A DNA stretch of 64,000 bases from WHSW01 sp963851045. GTDB lineage: Bacteria; Actinomycetota; Thermoleophilia; Solirubrobacterales; 70-9. Position numbers and translations under genes: made by a program. Positions 16,753-24,462 of this stretch are shown piece by piece (position 1 is the stretch's first letter; every line of letters starts with the position of its first letter). The notes beneath the pieces are model-generated. The model was not told the DNA's origin. It saw nothing but the letters and a program-made list of their open reading frames with translations, and made no database searches. The stretch is from contig CAWKNC010000002.1 of NCBI GenBank assembly GCA_963851045.1, positions 372,001 to 436,000 of the forward strand, read 5' to 3'.

Positions 16753-16801
16753 GTTCGGCCCCCGGAGGGACCCAACTTACGTGCGCTAAAGCCTCGTCGG
16801 T

Positions 16802-16807
16802 TAGCCT
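16802..16807 (+). promoter_or_regulatory. -10 element TAGCCT (leaderless pattern)
   Basis: TAGCCT stands 7 nt before the GTG at 16815, matching the spacing seen at several other genes here. It would give the downstream half of the copper operon an internal promoter. Confidence 0.4.
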
Positions 16808-16814
16808 CCAACGG

Positions 16815-17150
16815 GTGTTCCGGGGAATTGAGGTCCGCCAGTCACTTCGTGATCTGCCGCCGCTACTCGCGGCCGCGATCTTGCCGCTGATCCCGATCGT
16901 CTCACAGGCCGGGTTCCTCGCCGCAATCCCTCTGCTCGCGCTGATCATCCCGCTGATCCTCGGACACTTCCCTGGGGAGAAGGTGATCGAGCGGCTTGCT
17001 GAGCGTTCTGCCGCGCCGGCCCGCTCACCGCGCCACGCCAGCGTCGCGCCGCCGCGCCCGGCTGCGGTTCCGTCCCTCCTTCGCACTCGCCTTCTCATTG
17101 CCGCTTCGTTTGCCAAGCGCCCCCCGCCCTTCGCGCTGATCGCAAGCTGA
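16815..17150 (+). CDS. Small membrane protein with a (F/Y)PGE motif
   Basis: From GTG 16815 the protein has 111 residues. Two adjacent hydrophobic segments (LPPLLAAAILPLIPIVSQAG and FLAAIPLLALIIPLIL) are followed by GHFPGEKVIERLAER and a basic, Pro-rich tail. The FPGE(K) segment after a short hydrophobic N-terminus is repeated in the 80-residue protein at 19546 (RYPGERKLDRVRR), so the two may be related. The frame is open upstream to 16680, but those residues are charged and unlike a membrane protein. Function unknown. Confidence 0.5.
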   Translation: MFRGIEVRQSLRDLPPLLAAAILPLIPIVSQAGFLAAIPLLALIIPLILGHFPGEKVIERLAERSAAPARSPRHASVAPPRPAAVPSLLRTRLLIAASFAKRPPPFALIAS

Positions 17151-17201
17151 ATCCGCGGCCTCCTCGGTCGCGGGTGCAACCCCGAGATCGAAGGAGGGCC
17201 G

Positions 17202-17867
17202 ATGCATCGGCGCCTTTTTGCCGTTGGGCTGACCGCGTGTGCGGTCGCTTTCACGGCAAGTCCCGCACTTGCCCATCAGGGCGACAACAACTACAGATCC
17301 GAACTGGACGGCGTGACGCCCGCGGCGCCGGGCGTCGAGGTCGAGGTCCTCAACTACGACGACAGCCTGCAGCTTCGAAACCAAAGCGACCAGGCGGTGA
17401 TCGTCGACGGCTACGAGGGCGAGCCGTATATCCGGATTGCCGCCGACGGCACCGTTGAGATCAATCGCAACTCGCCCGCCTTCTACCTCAACGACGACCG
17501 CTATGGCGACGTCCCGGTGCCCGAGTCGGCCGACCCGGAGGCCGCGCCCGATTGGGAGTTGGTCGACGAGACCGGCCAGTACGTCTGGCACGACCACCGG
17601 ATCCACTACATGAGCACCGGCAGGCCGTCCCAGGTGACCGACGCCTCTGAGCGGACCAAGATCTTCGACTACGAGGTTCCGATAGAGGTCGGTGCACAGC
17701 CGGCGACGATCACCGGGACGCTGTTCTGGGTCGGGGAGTCGGGCGGACTGCCCGTGGCGCCATTTGTGGCCCTTGGCGCGCTCCTCATTGTCGGCGGCGC
17801 CGTCTTCTTCCTGCGTCGCCGCTCCGGCCGCGACGACGAGCCTGGGGCCGCGACCGAGGCCTGGTGA
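17202..17867 (+). CDS. Secreted, C-terminally anchored protein with predicted N-terminal His (copper operon)
   Basis: The protein has 221 residues and a good ribosome-binding site (AAGGAGG). The signal peptide ends SPALA and cleavage would leave His25 as the first residue of the mature protein (HQGDNNY). A beta-rich extracytoplasmic domain follows, with repeated acidic segments and a YVWHDHRIHYMSTGRP stretch. A C-terminal helix (about 185-207) precedes a basic tail. The neighbouring CopC and YcnI proteins also have a mature N-terminal His, so I infer copper binding. It overlaps the CopC-CopD gene by 4 bp. I do not recognise the domain. Confidence 0.65.
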   Translation: MHRRLFAVGLTACAVAFTASPALAHQGDNNYRSELDGVTPAAPGVEVEVLNYDDSLQLRNQSDQAVIVDGYEGEPYIRIAADGTVEINRNSPAFYLNDDRYGDVPVPESADPEAAPDWELVDETGQYVWHDHRIHYMSTGRPSQVTDASERTKIFDYEVPIEVGAQPATITGTLFWVGESGGLPVAPFVALGALLIVGGAVFFLRRRSGRDDEPGAATEAW

Positions 17868-19549
17868 TTCGCCGGGCGGTCATCTGGGCGCTGGTTGCGC
17901 TGCTGGCGTTGCCTGCGGCGGCGGCGGCGCACGCGGTCGTCGAGCGCACGGACCCGGGGCAGGGCGCGACCGTGGCGAGCGCTCCCGACAGCGTCGAGGT
18001 GTTCTTTGACGAGCCCGTCGAGGCGAGTTTCGGCGCCGTTCGCGTTTTCAATGCCGGGGGGGAGGAGGTTCAGGCTGGTGAGCTCTTCCGCCCCGAGGGT
18101 GGCAGCGAGGGCATCGCCGTCGATCTTCAGCCCGGCCTGGCCGACGGCACCTACACGGCGACCTACCACGTGGTCTCCGCCGACTCTCACCCGGTCTCCG
18201 GGGGCTTCACGTTCGTCATCGGCAAGCCAACCGCCGGTGGGGGCGAGGCGGTGGCGGACGTGCTCGACCGCCAGCGCGCGGGCGACGTGACCGGAGCTGC
18301 GTTCTGGCTCGACCGTGCAGCAGGCTACTTCGCGATCGCGCTGGCGGTGGGGCTCTTAGTCTTTTCTCTCGGCGTCTGGCGCGCTGCATCGTCCGCTGCG
18401 GACGCGGCGTTTTCGCGCCGCCTCCGGCGCCTGCTCCTCGGCGCATGCGGGGCGGGCCTCGTCGCGACCCTCGCGGCCCTGCCGCTGCAGATCGCCACCG
18501 TGGCCGGAATCTCGTTCTTCGAAGCACTTGATGGCGCGCTGATCGATGACGTCTTATCGACTCGATTCGGGACCGTGATGGCGATCCGGGCTGGCGCCTG
18601 GGTGTTGCTCGCCGCGATCCTCGTGGTCGCGTGGCGGCGTGGCTGGCGTCCGATCGCCGCGCTGCTTGCAGCCGCTGTCCTCATCGCCACACCGGCATTC
18701 GCCGGGCACGCGTCCACGCAGAGTCCCGAGGGCTTACTCGTGGCCTCGGCGATCGCCCACGTCGGTGCTGTCGGCGTCTGGCTGGGCGGCCTGCTCGCCC
18801 TGACCTTGGCGCTCCCACGGGCGACGGCGCAGGTCGCCCCGGATCAGCGCGCCGCCCTCTTGCATTTGACGCTGCGGCGGTTCTCACCGCTCGCCCTCGC
18901 CAGCGCGATCGTGATCGCGGCGAGCGGTTCGACGCAGGCGATCGTCGAGGTCGGCAGCTTCGCCGCCCTGGTCGAGACCGGGTTTGGCCGCGCCGTGCTC
19001 GCGAAGATCGCAATCTTTATCCTGCTCGTCGCGCTGGGTTATGCCAACCGCCAGCGCCTGATCCCCGCGCTGGGAAAGCTGATGCAGGCGCGCACCACAC
19101 CGGGGCGCGTCGGCGTCTGGTTGCGGCGCAGCCTGCGTGCCGAGGTGGCGCTGCTCGGGGTCGCGATCGCCGTCACCGCACTGCTCGTCGGCTATGCGCC
19201 CGCGAACGAGACCGCATCCGGCCCGGTGTCGGGGCGCACCGCGATCGGGGAGGCGGTGCTCGAGTACACGATCGAGCCGGCGACGCCAGGTCCCAATCAG
19301 ATCCACCTCTATCTCTTCGACGCCGAGGACGGCAGCCAGTTCACAGGCGCGAGAGAGCTGACGCTGACGCTCGAAGAGCCAGAGCGCGACATCGGCCCCC
19401 TCGAGATCGACGTCCGAAAGTCCGGTCCTGGGCACTACACCGCCGCGGCGGCAACCTTCCCGGCGCCGGGTGACTGGACCGCAACGGTGGCGATGCGAAC
19501 CTCGCGCTTCGACGAGGACTCGGCGCGAATCGAGGTGGCGATTCGATGA
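17864..19549 (+). CDS. CopC-CopD fusion, copper transport/resistance
   Basis: This is a 561-residue fusion. Residues 1-22 are a signal peptide. Residues 23-125 form a CopC domain whose mature start is His23 (AHAVVERTDPG) and which contains HVVSADSHPVSGGFTF with the second His ligand. Residues about 145-430 form a CopD membrane domain with eight helices (GHASTQSPEGLLVASAIAHV, AASGSTQAIVEVGSF). Residues about 440-561 resemble a YtkA/FixH-like beta domain. CopC binds Cu(II) in the extracytoplasm and CopD is thought to move copper across the membrane. It starts at a GTGA overlap and its stop overlaps the next gene. Confidence 0.9.
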   Translation: MIRRAVIWALVALLALPAAAAAHAVVERTDPGQGATVASAPDSVEVFFDEPVEASFGAVRVFNAGGEEVQAGELFRPEGGSEGIAVDLQPGLADGTYTATYHVVSADSHPVSGGFTFVIGKPTAGGGEAVADVLDRQRAGDVTGAAFWLDRAAGYFAIALAVGLLVFSLGVWRAASSAADAAFSRRLRRLLLGACGAGLVATLAALPLQIATVAGISFFEALDGALIDDVLSTRFGTVMAIRAGAWVLLAAILVVAWRRGWRPIAALLAAAVLIATPAFAGHASTQSPEGLLVASAIAHVGAVGVWLGGLLALTLALPRATAQVAPDQRAALLHLTLRRFSPLALASAIVIAASGSTQAIVEVGSFAALVETGFGRAVLAKIAIFILLVALGYANRQRLIPALGKLMQARTTPGRVGVWLRRSLRAEVALLGVAIAVTALLVGYAPANETASGPVSGRTAIGEAVLEYTIEPATPGPNQIHLYLFDAEDGSQFTGARELTLTLEEPERDIGPLEIDVRKSGPGHYTAAAATFPAPGDWTATVAMRTSRFDEDSARIEVAIR

Positions 19550-19788
19550 CAGCCGGGCTTCTCATCGCGCTCGCGCCGCTGGCGCTGCTGCTAGCCGCCC
19601 TCGCGCGCGGTCGCTATCCCGGGGAGCGCAAGCTCGACCGGGTCAGGCGCCTCTGCGCGGCGGCGAGGCGTCTGTGCGATCGCCAGCCGACCCTCCGCGC
19701 CCCGAGCGCGCCGCGGTCGCTTCGCCGCGAGGGCGGCGAGCTTCTCGCCTGGCGGCTCGCCGGGCGTGCGCCCCCTGCGTTGGCGTGA
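19546..19788 (+). CDS. Small membrane protein, second (F/Y)PGE protein
   Basis: This 80-residue protein begins with a hydrophobic helix (MTAGLLIALAPLALLLAALA) followed by RGRYPGERKLDRVRRLCAAA and an Arg-rich, Pro-containing tail with two cysteines. It overlaps the CopC-CopD stop by 4 bp (ATGA), so it is translationally coupled. The YPGE motif after the helix parallels the protein at 16815. Function unknown; a small accessory to copper transport is plausible from position alone. Confidence 0.5.
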   Translation: MTAGLLIALAPLALLLAALARGRYPGERKLDRVRRLCAAARRLCDRQPTLRAPSAPRSLRREGGELLAWRLAGRAPPALA

Positions 19789-19825
19789 TTTCAGTTTTCG
19801 CAAAAAGACGTCAAAGGAGAAACAA

Positions 19826-20482
19826 ATGTTCAAGTTCAAGCACGCGCTCGTGGCCATGGCGGCCGTGGCGCTGATGGCCCCGGCGGCCGCCGCGGCACAC
19901 GTAACGCTGCAGCCAGGCGAGGCGCCGGCAGGTGGCTTCACGCGGCTGGACGTCCGCGTTCCAAACGAGTCCGACAGCGCCGCAACCGACCGCGTCGAGG
20001 TCGAGATGCCGGCGGGGTTCGAGTTCGTCTCCTACGAGCCGGTCGCCGGATGGAGCACCGAGGTCGCTCGCGAGGACGATCAGGTGAGCACGATCACGTG
20101 GACCGCCGACGATGCGGCGGCCGCGATCGAGCCCGGCCAGTTTCGGGACTTCGGAATCTCGGTGGGGCTCCCGGAGCAGTACGCCGAGGGTGAGTCGCTG
20201 ACGTTCCCCGCGATCCAGCGCTATGACGACGGCGAGACGGTCCGCTGGATCGGCGAGCCGGACTCCGACCATCCCGCTCCCCAGGTGTCACTCACGGCCG
20301 CAGAGCCGGAGCACGGCTCGGATACCGAGCATGCCGAGGCAGAGGAACCTGTCTCCGCCGGCGAGGCGACGGACGAGGACGATAATGACGGCAACGGCCT
20401 TGCCGTGGTCGCCCTGATCGTTGGTGGACTGGCTCTGCTCGTAGGCGGCGCGAGCCTGCTGCGAGGCGGCCGCTCCGCCTGA
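19826..20482 (+). CDS. YcnI family copper-binding protein (DUF1775)
   Basis: From the ATG at 19826 (ribosome-binding site AAAGGAGA just upstream) the protein has 218 residues. A signal peptide ends AAAA and leaves His25 as the mature first residue (HVTLQPGEAP), the DUF1775 hallmark. The domain continues with FTRLDVRVPNES, EMPAGFEFVSYEPVAGW and ALQRY-like FPAIQRYDDGETVRWIG. An acidic linker and a C-terminal helix (about 190-210) anchor it to the membrane. YcnI proteins bind Cu(II) through the N-terminal His. It is the last gene of the copper operon; the upstream ATG-less extension to 19766 is not coding. Confidence 0.9.
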   Translation: MFKFKHALVAMAAVALMAPAAAAAHVTLQPGEAPAGGFTRLDVRVPNESDSAATDRVEVEMPAGFEFVSYEPVAGWSTEVAREDDQVSTITWTADDAAAAIEPGQFRDFGISVGLPEQYAEGESLTFPAIQRYDDGETVRWIGEPDSDHPAPQVSLTAAEPEHGSDTEHAEAEEPVSAGEATDEDDNDGNGLAVVALIVGGLALLVGGASLLRGGRSA

Positions 20483-20495
20483 GTCCGTTTCGTCA

Positions 20496-20528
20496 CCCCG
20501 ATCCGTCCGCGCAAGGGGCGGGTCGGGG
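20496..20528. terminator. Convergent-gene hairpin (candidate bidirectional terminator)
   Basis: CCCCGATCCG at 20496-20505 pairs with CGGGTCGGGG at 20519-20528 (10 bp, one G-U), leaving a 13-nt loop. It lies between the convergent ycnI-like and STAS genes. No U-run follows on either strand, so it is not a canonical intrinsic terminator. Confidence 0.4.
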
Positions 20529-20535
20529 GGCGGTC

Positions 20536-20862
20536 TCAGTCCTGGAGATGGATCCAGTCGTTTTCGAGGAGGCCGGCGAGCTCGAAGATCCTGCGCACCC
20601 GCTCCTGGGCGCCCTTGATACGGAGGGCGCTGCCGCGCTCGGAGAGCTGGCGGGCGGCGCTGACGAGCTTGGCGATGCCGGTCGAGTCACAGAATCCAAT
20701 CCCCCGCATGTCGACCTCGACCTCGCCGTCGTAGCCGAGAGCCTCACTCAGAACCTTTTCGAGCTCGGGTGAGGAGGCCATGTCGAGCTCGCCGAGCAGC
20801 GTCACGACAGCGCCTCCGTCCTTGCCCGGGGCGAGCATCGCCTTGAAGGTGTCGGACGTCAC
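20536..20862 (-). CDS. STAS domain protein (anti-sigma factor antagonist type)
   Basis: This 108-residue protein is one STAS domain. GDVVTLLGELDMASSPELEKVL-like sequence at about 14-40 is the family entry, and FCDSTGIAKLVSAARQLSERG (about 57-77) carries the conserved Ser that is phosphorylated in SpoIIAA-type antagonists. Such proteins bind and neutralise a kinase/anti-sigma factor and so free a sigma factor. No partner kinase is encoded nearby. Its ATG overlaps the sufD stop by 4 bp, which makes it the last gene of the sufB-sufD transcript, an unexpected position for a STAS protein. Confidence 0.85.
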   Translation of the reverse strand: MTSDTFKAMLAPGKDGGAVVTLLGELDMASSPELEKVLSEALGYDGEVEVDMRGIGFCDSTGIAKLVSAARQLSERGSALRIKGAQERVRRIFELAGLLENDWIHLQD

Positions 20863-22070
20863 GCTGTAGGGACTGTCGAGGCCGGTCCGGAGAGCAACTG
20901 TGCCAAGCGTTGCTCGAGTGCTTCGCGCAGGGCCTCTCGGATCGGGCCCTCGTGCGCGCGTTCGACCAGCTCCTGCAGGAAGCCCTCGATCACCAGCCGC
21001 TTCGCGTTTTCGACAGGCAGTCCGTGTGAGCGCAGGTAATAGAGCTGTTCGGGATCTACCTGGGCGACCGCGGCGGCGTGGGTGCAGCGAACGTCATCGG
21101 CTTCGATCTCGAGGCCGGGGATGGCATCAGCGTGGGCTTGTGTCGACAACAGCAGGTTTCGGCTCTCCTGGAACGCATCCGTACGCTGCGCGCCCCGATC
21201 TACCCGAATCATGCCCCTCCAAACCGCTGTGGCCTGATCGGCCAGCACGCCACGGAAGGCGAGATCGGAGTTCGTGTCCTCGGCGGCGTGCTCCTGGGTG
21301 GTGTCGTAGTCAAGGTGCTGAGTGCCGCTCCCGGCGTAGGCGCCCGTCACACGCGCGCTCGAGCCGCGGCCGGCGAGCTTGGTTTCCATGCGCACCTTGC
21401 CGCGCGCCGAGCCGAATCCGAGCGCGACCCAATCGAGGTTCGCGTCGCGGCCCACCTCGGAGCGCTGCGTGGCGAACACCCACCCCTCGTCGGAGATCTC
21501 CTGCTCGCAGACGTAGCGGAGGTTGGCGCCATCGCCGACATCCAGCTCGACGACCGCGTTGAAGAGGCCGTCGCCCTCGGACTCATATCGCTCCCAGACC
21601 TCGGCCTCGGCGCCCGCGCCGAGCACGACCAGCGTGCGCCACTCGATCTCCTCATCGGGACCGCCGCTGATCGAGACGCGAATGGGCTCGGTCAGCGCGG
21701 TGCCGGCCGGCACGTAGACGAGCATGCCGTCGCGCCAGCGCGCCTCGTTGCGTGCGGTGAAGGCGTCGGTTGAGCCGACGATCGAGCCGAGATGATCCGC
21801 GATCAGGTCGGGATGCTCGGCTGCCGCTTCGGCCAGCGGCACCACGATCGCGCCGTCGGTCGAGGCGCTCTCGAGGCCCTCGACCCGCGCGGGGGCCTCG
21901 GAGTAGCCGTCGAGGTCGAGATCACTCAGGTCGGTGAACTCCCAGCCCTTCTCCTTCGGGCCGGGCAGCGAAAACTCAGCTCCGAGCTCCTTGGCGCGGT
22001 CGCGCGCGGCGCTCAGCCAGTCGGGCTCTTGCAGCGCCGGCGCCGCGGCGGCACCGTCGCGGCTAGCCAA
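20859..22070 (-). CDS. sufD: Fe-S cluster assembly protein SufD
   Basis: This 403-residue protein is of the SufB/SufD family. The C-terminal core is typical: GSGTQHLDYDTTQEHAAEDT, then GAQRTDAFQESRNLLLS, IEADDVRCTHAAAVAQVDPE and LRSHGLPVENAKRLVIEGFL. SufD forms the SufBCD scaffold with SufB and the ATPase SufC and helps iron acquisition for nascent Fe-S clusters. The N-terminal third is divergent, as usual. Its start overlaps the sufB stop by 8 bp, and its stop overlaps the STAS gene. Confidence 0.95.
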   Translation of the reverse strand: MASRDGAAAAPALQEPDWLSAARDRAKELGAEFSLPGPKEKGWEFTDLSDLDLDGYSEAPARVEGLESASTDGAIVVPLAEAAAEHPDLIADHLGSIVGSTDAFTARNEARWRDGMLVYVPAGTALTEPIRVSISGGPDEEIEWRTLVVLGAGAEAEVWERYESEGDGLFNAVVELDVGDGANLRYVCEQEISDEGWVFATQRSEVGRDANLDWVALGFGSARGKVRMETKLAGRGSSARVTGAYAGSGTQHLDYDTTQEHAAEDTNSDLAFRGVLADQATAVWRGMIRVDRGAQRTDAFQESRNLLLSTQAHADAIPGLEIEADDVRCTHAAAVAQVDPEQLYYLRSHGLPVENAKRLVIEGFLQELVERAHEGPIREALREALEQRLAQLLSGPASTVPTA

Positions 22071-23532
22071 TCGAGCCCTCCATCTGGAGTTCGATCAGGC
22101 GGTTCATCTCGACGGAGTACTCCATCGGAAGCTCCTTGGCGATCGGCTCGATGAAGCCGTTGACGATCATCTTCGATGCCTCCTCCTCGTCGAGGCCGTG
22201 GGCCTGGAGGTAGAAGAGCTGGTCCTCGCCGACCTTCGAGACCGAGGCCTCATGGCCGACATTGGCGTCGGACTCGTCGATGCGAATCGTCGGATAGGTG
22301 TCCGAGCGCGAGTCCTCATCGAGCAGCAGCGCGTCGCAGACGACCTTGGACTTTGTCTCGGTCGCACCCTTGGCAACCTCGAGCAGGCCGCGGTAGGTGG
22401 CGCGTCCACCGTCCTTGGAGATCGACTTGGAGAAGATCGAGGAGGTCGTCTTCGGGGCAGCGTGGATGATCTTGCCGCCAGCATCCTGATGCTGGCCCTT
22501 GCCGGCGAACGCGATCGAGAGGATCTCGCCGTGGGCGCGCTCGCCGAGCAGATAGATCGACGGATACTTCATCGTCAGCTTCGAGCCCAGGTTGCAGTCG
22601 ACCCACTCCATCGTGGCGTCCTCCATCGCGATCGCGCGCTTGGTCACCAGGTTGAAGACATTCTGCGACCAGTTCTGGACCGTCGTGTAGCGGACCCGAG
22701 CACTCGGCTTGGCGACGATCTCGACAACGGCTGAGTGCAGCGAGTCGGTCGAGTAGACCGGTGCGGTGCAGCCCTCGATGTAGTGAACGTCGGCGCCGTC
22801 CTCGGCGATGATCAGCGTGCGCTCGAACTGGCCCATGTTCTCGGTGTTGATCCGGAAGTAGGCCTGCAGGGGCATCGCGACATCGACGCCCTTCGGCACG
22901 TAGACGAACGAGCCACCCGACCAGACGGCGCTGTTGAGCGCCGCGAGCTTGTTGTCGTTCGGCGGGATCACGGTCGCCCAGTACTCGCGGACGAGGTCCT
23001 CGTGCTCGCGCAGAGCCGTGTCCATGTCGGTGAAGATCACACCCTGGGCCTCGAGCTTCTCGTTGACCTGGTGATAGACGGACTCGCTCTCATACTGAGC
23101 TCCCACGCCGGCGAGGAACTTGCGCTCCGCCTCGGGGATGCCGAGCTTGTCGAAGGTGTTCTTGATGTCCTCGGGGACCTCATCCCAGCTGCGCTCGCTC
23201 CTCTCGGAGGCGCGGACGAAGTAGTGGATGTCCTCGAAGTCGATCTGGTCGAGGTCGCCGCCCCACTGCGGGGTCGGGCGGCTCTCGTAGTGCTCGTAGG
23301 CCTTGAGCCGGAAGTCCCGCATCCACTGCGGTTCGTTCTTGTACTCGGAGATCGAGGCGATCAGTTCGCGGCTGAGGCCCTTCGGGGCCTTGTAGGCGTA
23401 ACCGGTCTCCGGATCCGAGAAGCCGAACTTCTCCTTGTAATCGGAACCGATGCCCTTGAGGGCGGACTCGGCTTCGGTCAACTGCTTGCCCGACCCGGTG
23501 GTGGGGAGTGCGGCGGTCTCGGGGGGTCTCAT
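22063..23532 (-). CDS. sufB: Fe-S cluster assembly protein SufB
   Basis: This 489-residue protein is the main scaffold subunit of the SufBCD complex, on which Fe-S clusters are built from SufS/SufU-delivered sulfur. Diagnostic blocks are EYKNEPQWMRDFRLKAYEHY, VYVPKGVDVAMPLQAYFRIN, HYIEGCTAPVYSTDSLHSAV, NLVTKRAIAMEDATMEWVDC and the C-terminal LQAHGLDEEEASKMIVNGF. The Cys in CNLGSK is the conserved sulfur-accepting position. Length is normal for actinobacterial SufB. It lies 7 bp behind the Rieske ferredoxin gene and overlaps sufD, so these three are one operon with the STAS gene. Confidence 0.97.
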   Translation of the reverse strand: MRPPETAALPTTGSGKQLTEAESALKGIGSDYKEKFGFSDPETGYAYKAPKGLSRELIASISEYKNEPQWMRDFRLKAYEHYESRPTPQWGGDLDQIDFEDIHYFVRASERSERSWDEVPEDIKNTFDKLGIPEAERKFLAGVGAQYESESVYHQVNEKLEAQGVIFTDMDTALREHEDLVREYWATVIPPNDNKLAALNSAVWSGGSFVYVPKGVDVAMPLQAYFRINTENMGQFERTLIIAEDGADVHYIEGCTAPVYSTDSLHSAVVEIVAKPSARVRYTTVQNWSQNVFNLVTKRAIAMEDATMEWVDCNLGSKLTMKYPSIYLLGERAHGEILSIAFAGKGQHQDAGGKIIHAAPKTTSSIFSKSISKDGGRATYRGLLEVAKGATETKSKVVCDALLLDEDSRSDTYPTIRIDESDANVGHEASVSKVGEDQLFYLQAHGLDEEEASKMIVNGFIEPIAKELPMEYSVEMNRLIELQMEGSIG

Positions 23533-23539
23533 CTGAGTC

Positions 23540-23857
23540 TCAGAGCTCCAATTTCACTTCGTCGGCTTCAATTCGGACGTCGTAGGTATCGACCGGTCGA
23601 TAGGCCGGAAGGGACTTCGGCTTGCCGGTCCGCAGGTCAAACAGCGAGCCGTGGCGCGGGCACTCCACGGTACAGGAGGCCGAGTCGAACTCCCCCTCGG
23701 CGAGAGGGCCGTCATCGTGCGAGCAACGATCCTCGATCGCGAGCAGCTCGCCGCCCGGGCAATGGAAGACGCCAATCTTGAGGCCATCGGCCTCGACGAT
23801 GCGCTTCTCGCCCTCAGGTAGCTCATCGAGCTTGCAGACTGTGATCGTGTTCGTCAT
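23540..23857 (-). CDS. Rieske-type [2Fe-2S] ferredoxin
   Basis: This 105-residue protein is of the non-heme-iron-oxygenase ferredoxin type. The Rieske ligands are Cys45 and His47 (EDRCSHDDGPL) and Cys66 and His69 (ECPRHGSLFDLRTG). Together they hold a [2Fe-2S] cluster with two His ligands. The small size and lack of a membrane helix indicate a soluble electron carrier. Rieske ferredoxins of this kind are common inside actinobacterial suf operons, where they probably supply electrons during cluster assembly. It is the first gene of the Rieske-sufB-sufD-STAS block and is divergent from the gene at 23957. Confidence 0.93.
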   Translation of the reverse strand: MTNTITVCKLDELPEGEKRIVEADGLKIGVFHCPGGELLAIEDRCSHDDGPLAEGEFDSASCTVECPRHGSLFDLRTGKPKSLPAYRPVDTYDVRIEADEVKLEL

Positions 23858-23943
23858 GTATTCCTAGTTGCGAGGTCGGATTTTAGCTGTGTCGCGGTCG
23901 GACCCCGCCGCCGGTACCTCGTCGCCGACCGACTCTGATGATC

Positions 23944-23949
23944 TAGCGT
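23944..23949 (+). promoter_or_regulatory. -10 element TAGCGT (leaderless pattern)
   Basis: TAGCGT is followed by 7 nt and the GTG at 23957, with no Shine-Dalgarno sequence between them. Confidence 0.4.
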
Positions 23950-23956
23950 TGCGGCC

Positions 23957-24448
23957 GTGCAGAGCGGCGGGGATCCAGGGCAGGTAAATCCGCGGGCGCG
24001 GATCGCGATTGCGGCAGGCGCCGCGGTGATGCTGATCGCGATTGTGGTCGCCGTTGCGGTGGTCTCGGGGAGTGACTCGGATGATCGCGACGCGGTGGCC
24101 GCGGATCCAGCCTGCATCGAGGCTTGGAACGAGGATGCCAGCGCGCGGGCATACGGACGCCACAACTTCAGCTTCCACCTCTACCAGGGCGCGCTGGTGA
24201 CGTTCCTGGACGCCGCGGGCGAGGAGGTGGGATCGCGGGCGGACGGGTTCTGCGCGGTGGTCTTCCCGTCGAAGGTCCTCGACTCAGAGCCCTTTGCGGC
24301 TGGGCAGGTCCTTCGCGGGAAACGCTGGCTCGCGATCAGCGACCTCGAGGACGTCCCCCTGACAAGGGTCGCCGAGCTCCAGGTGCTCGCGGCGGGTTCG
24401 CCGAACACGACCCTGGACGTCCAGGGCGTCCTCGCAGCGCTGCCGTAG
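23957..24448 (+). CDS. Membrane-anchored extracytoplasmic protein, unknown function
   Basis: This is a 163-residue protein with one N-terminal helix (ARIAIAAGAAVMLIAIVVAV, about 14-36) and an extracytoplasmic domain of about 115 residues containing two cysteines (near 52 and 98). Segments such as CIEAWNEDASARAYGRHNFS and FLDAAGEEVG are visible, but I recognise no family. It is the only plus-strand gene within the SUF region, lying between the Rieske gene (divergent) and the glycoside hydrolase (convergent, 14 bp away). A -10-like box sits 7 nt before its GTG. Confidence 0.6.
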   Translation: MQSGGDPGQVNPRARIAIAAGAAVMLIAIVVAVAVVSGSDSDDRDAVAADPACIEAWNEDASARAYGRHNFSFHLYQGALVTFLDAAGEEVGSRADGFCAVVFPSKVLDSEPFAAGQVLRGKRWLAISDLEDVPLTRVAELQVLAAGSPNTTLDVQGVLAALP

Positions 24449-24462
24449 CTCCGCTGGGTCGT

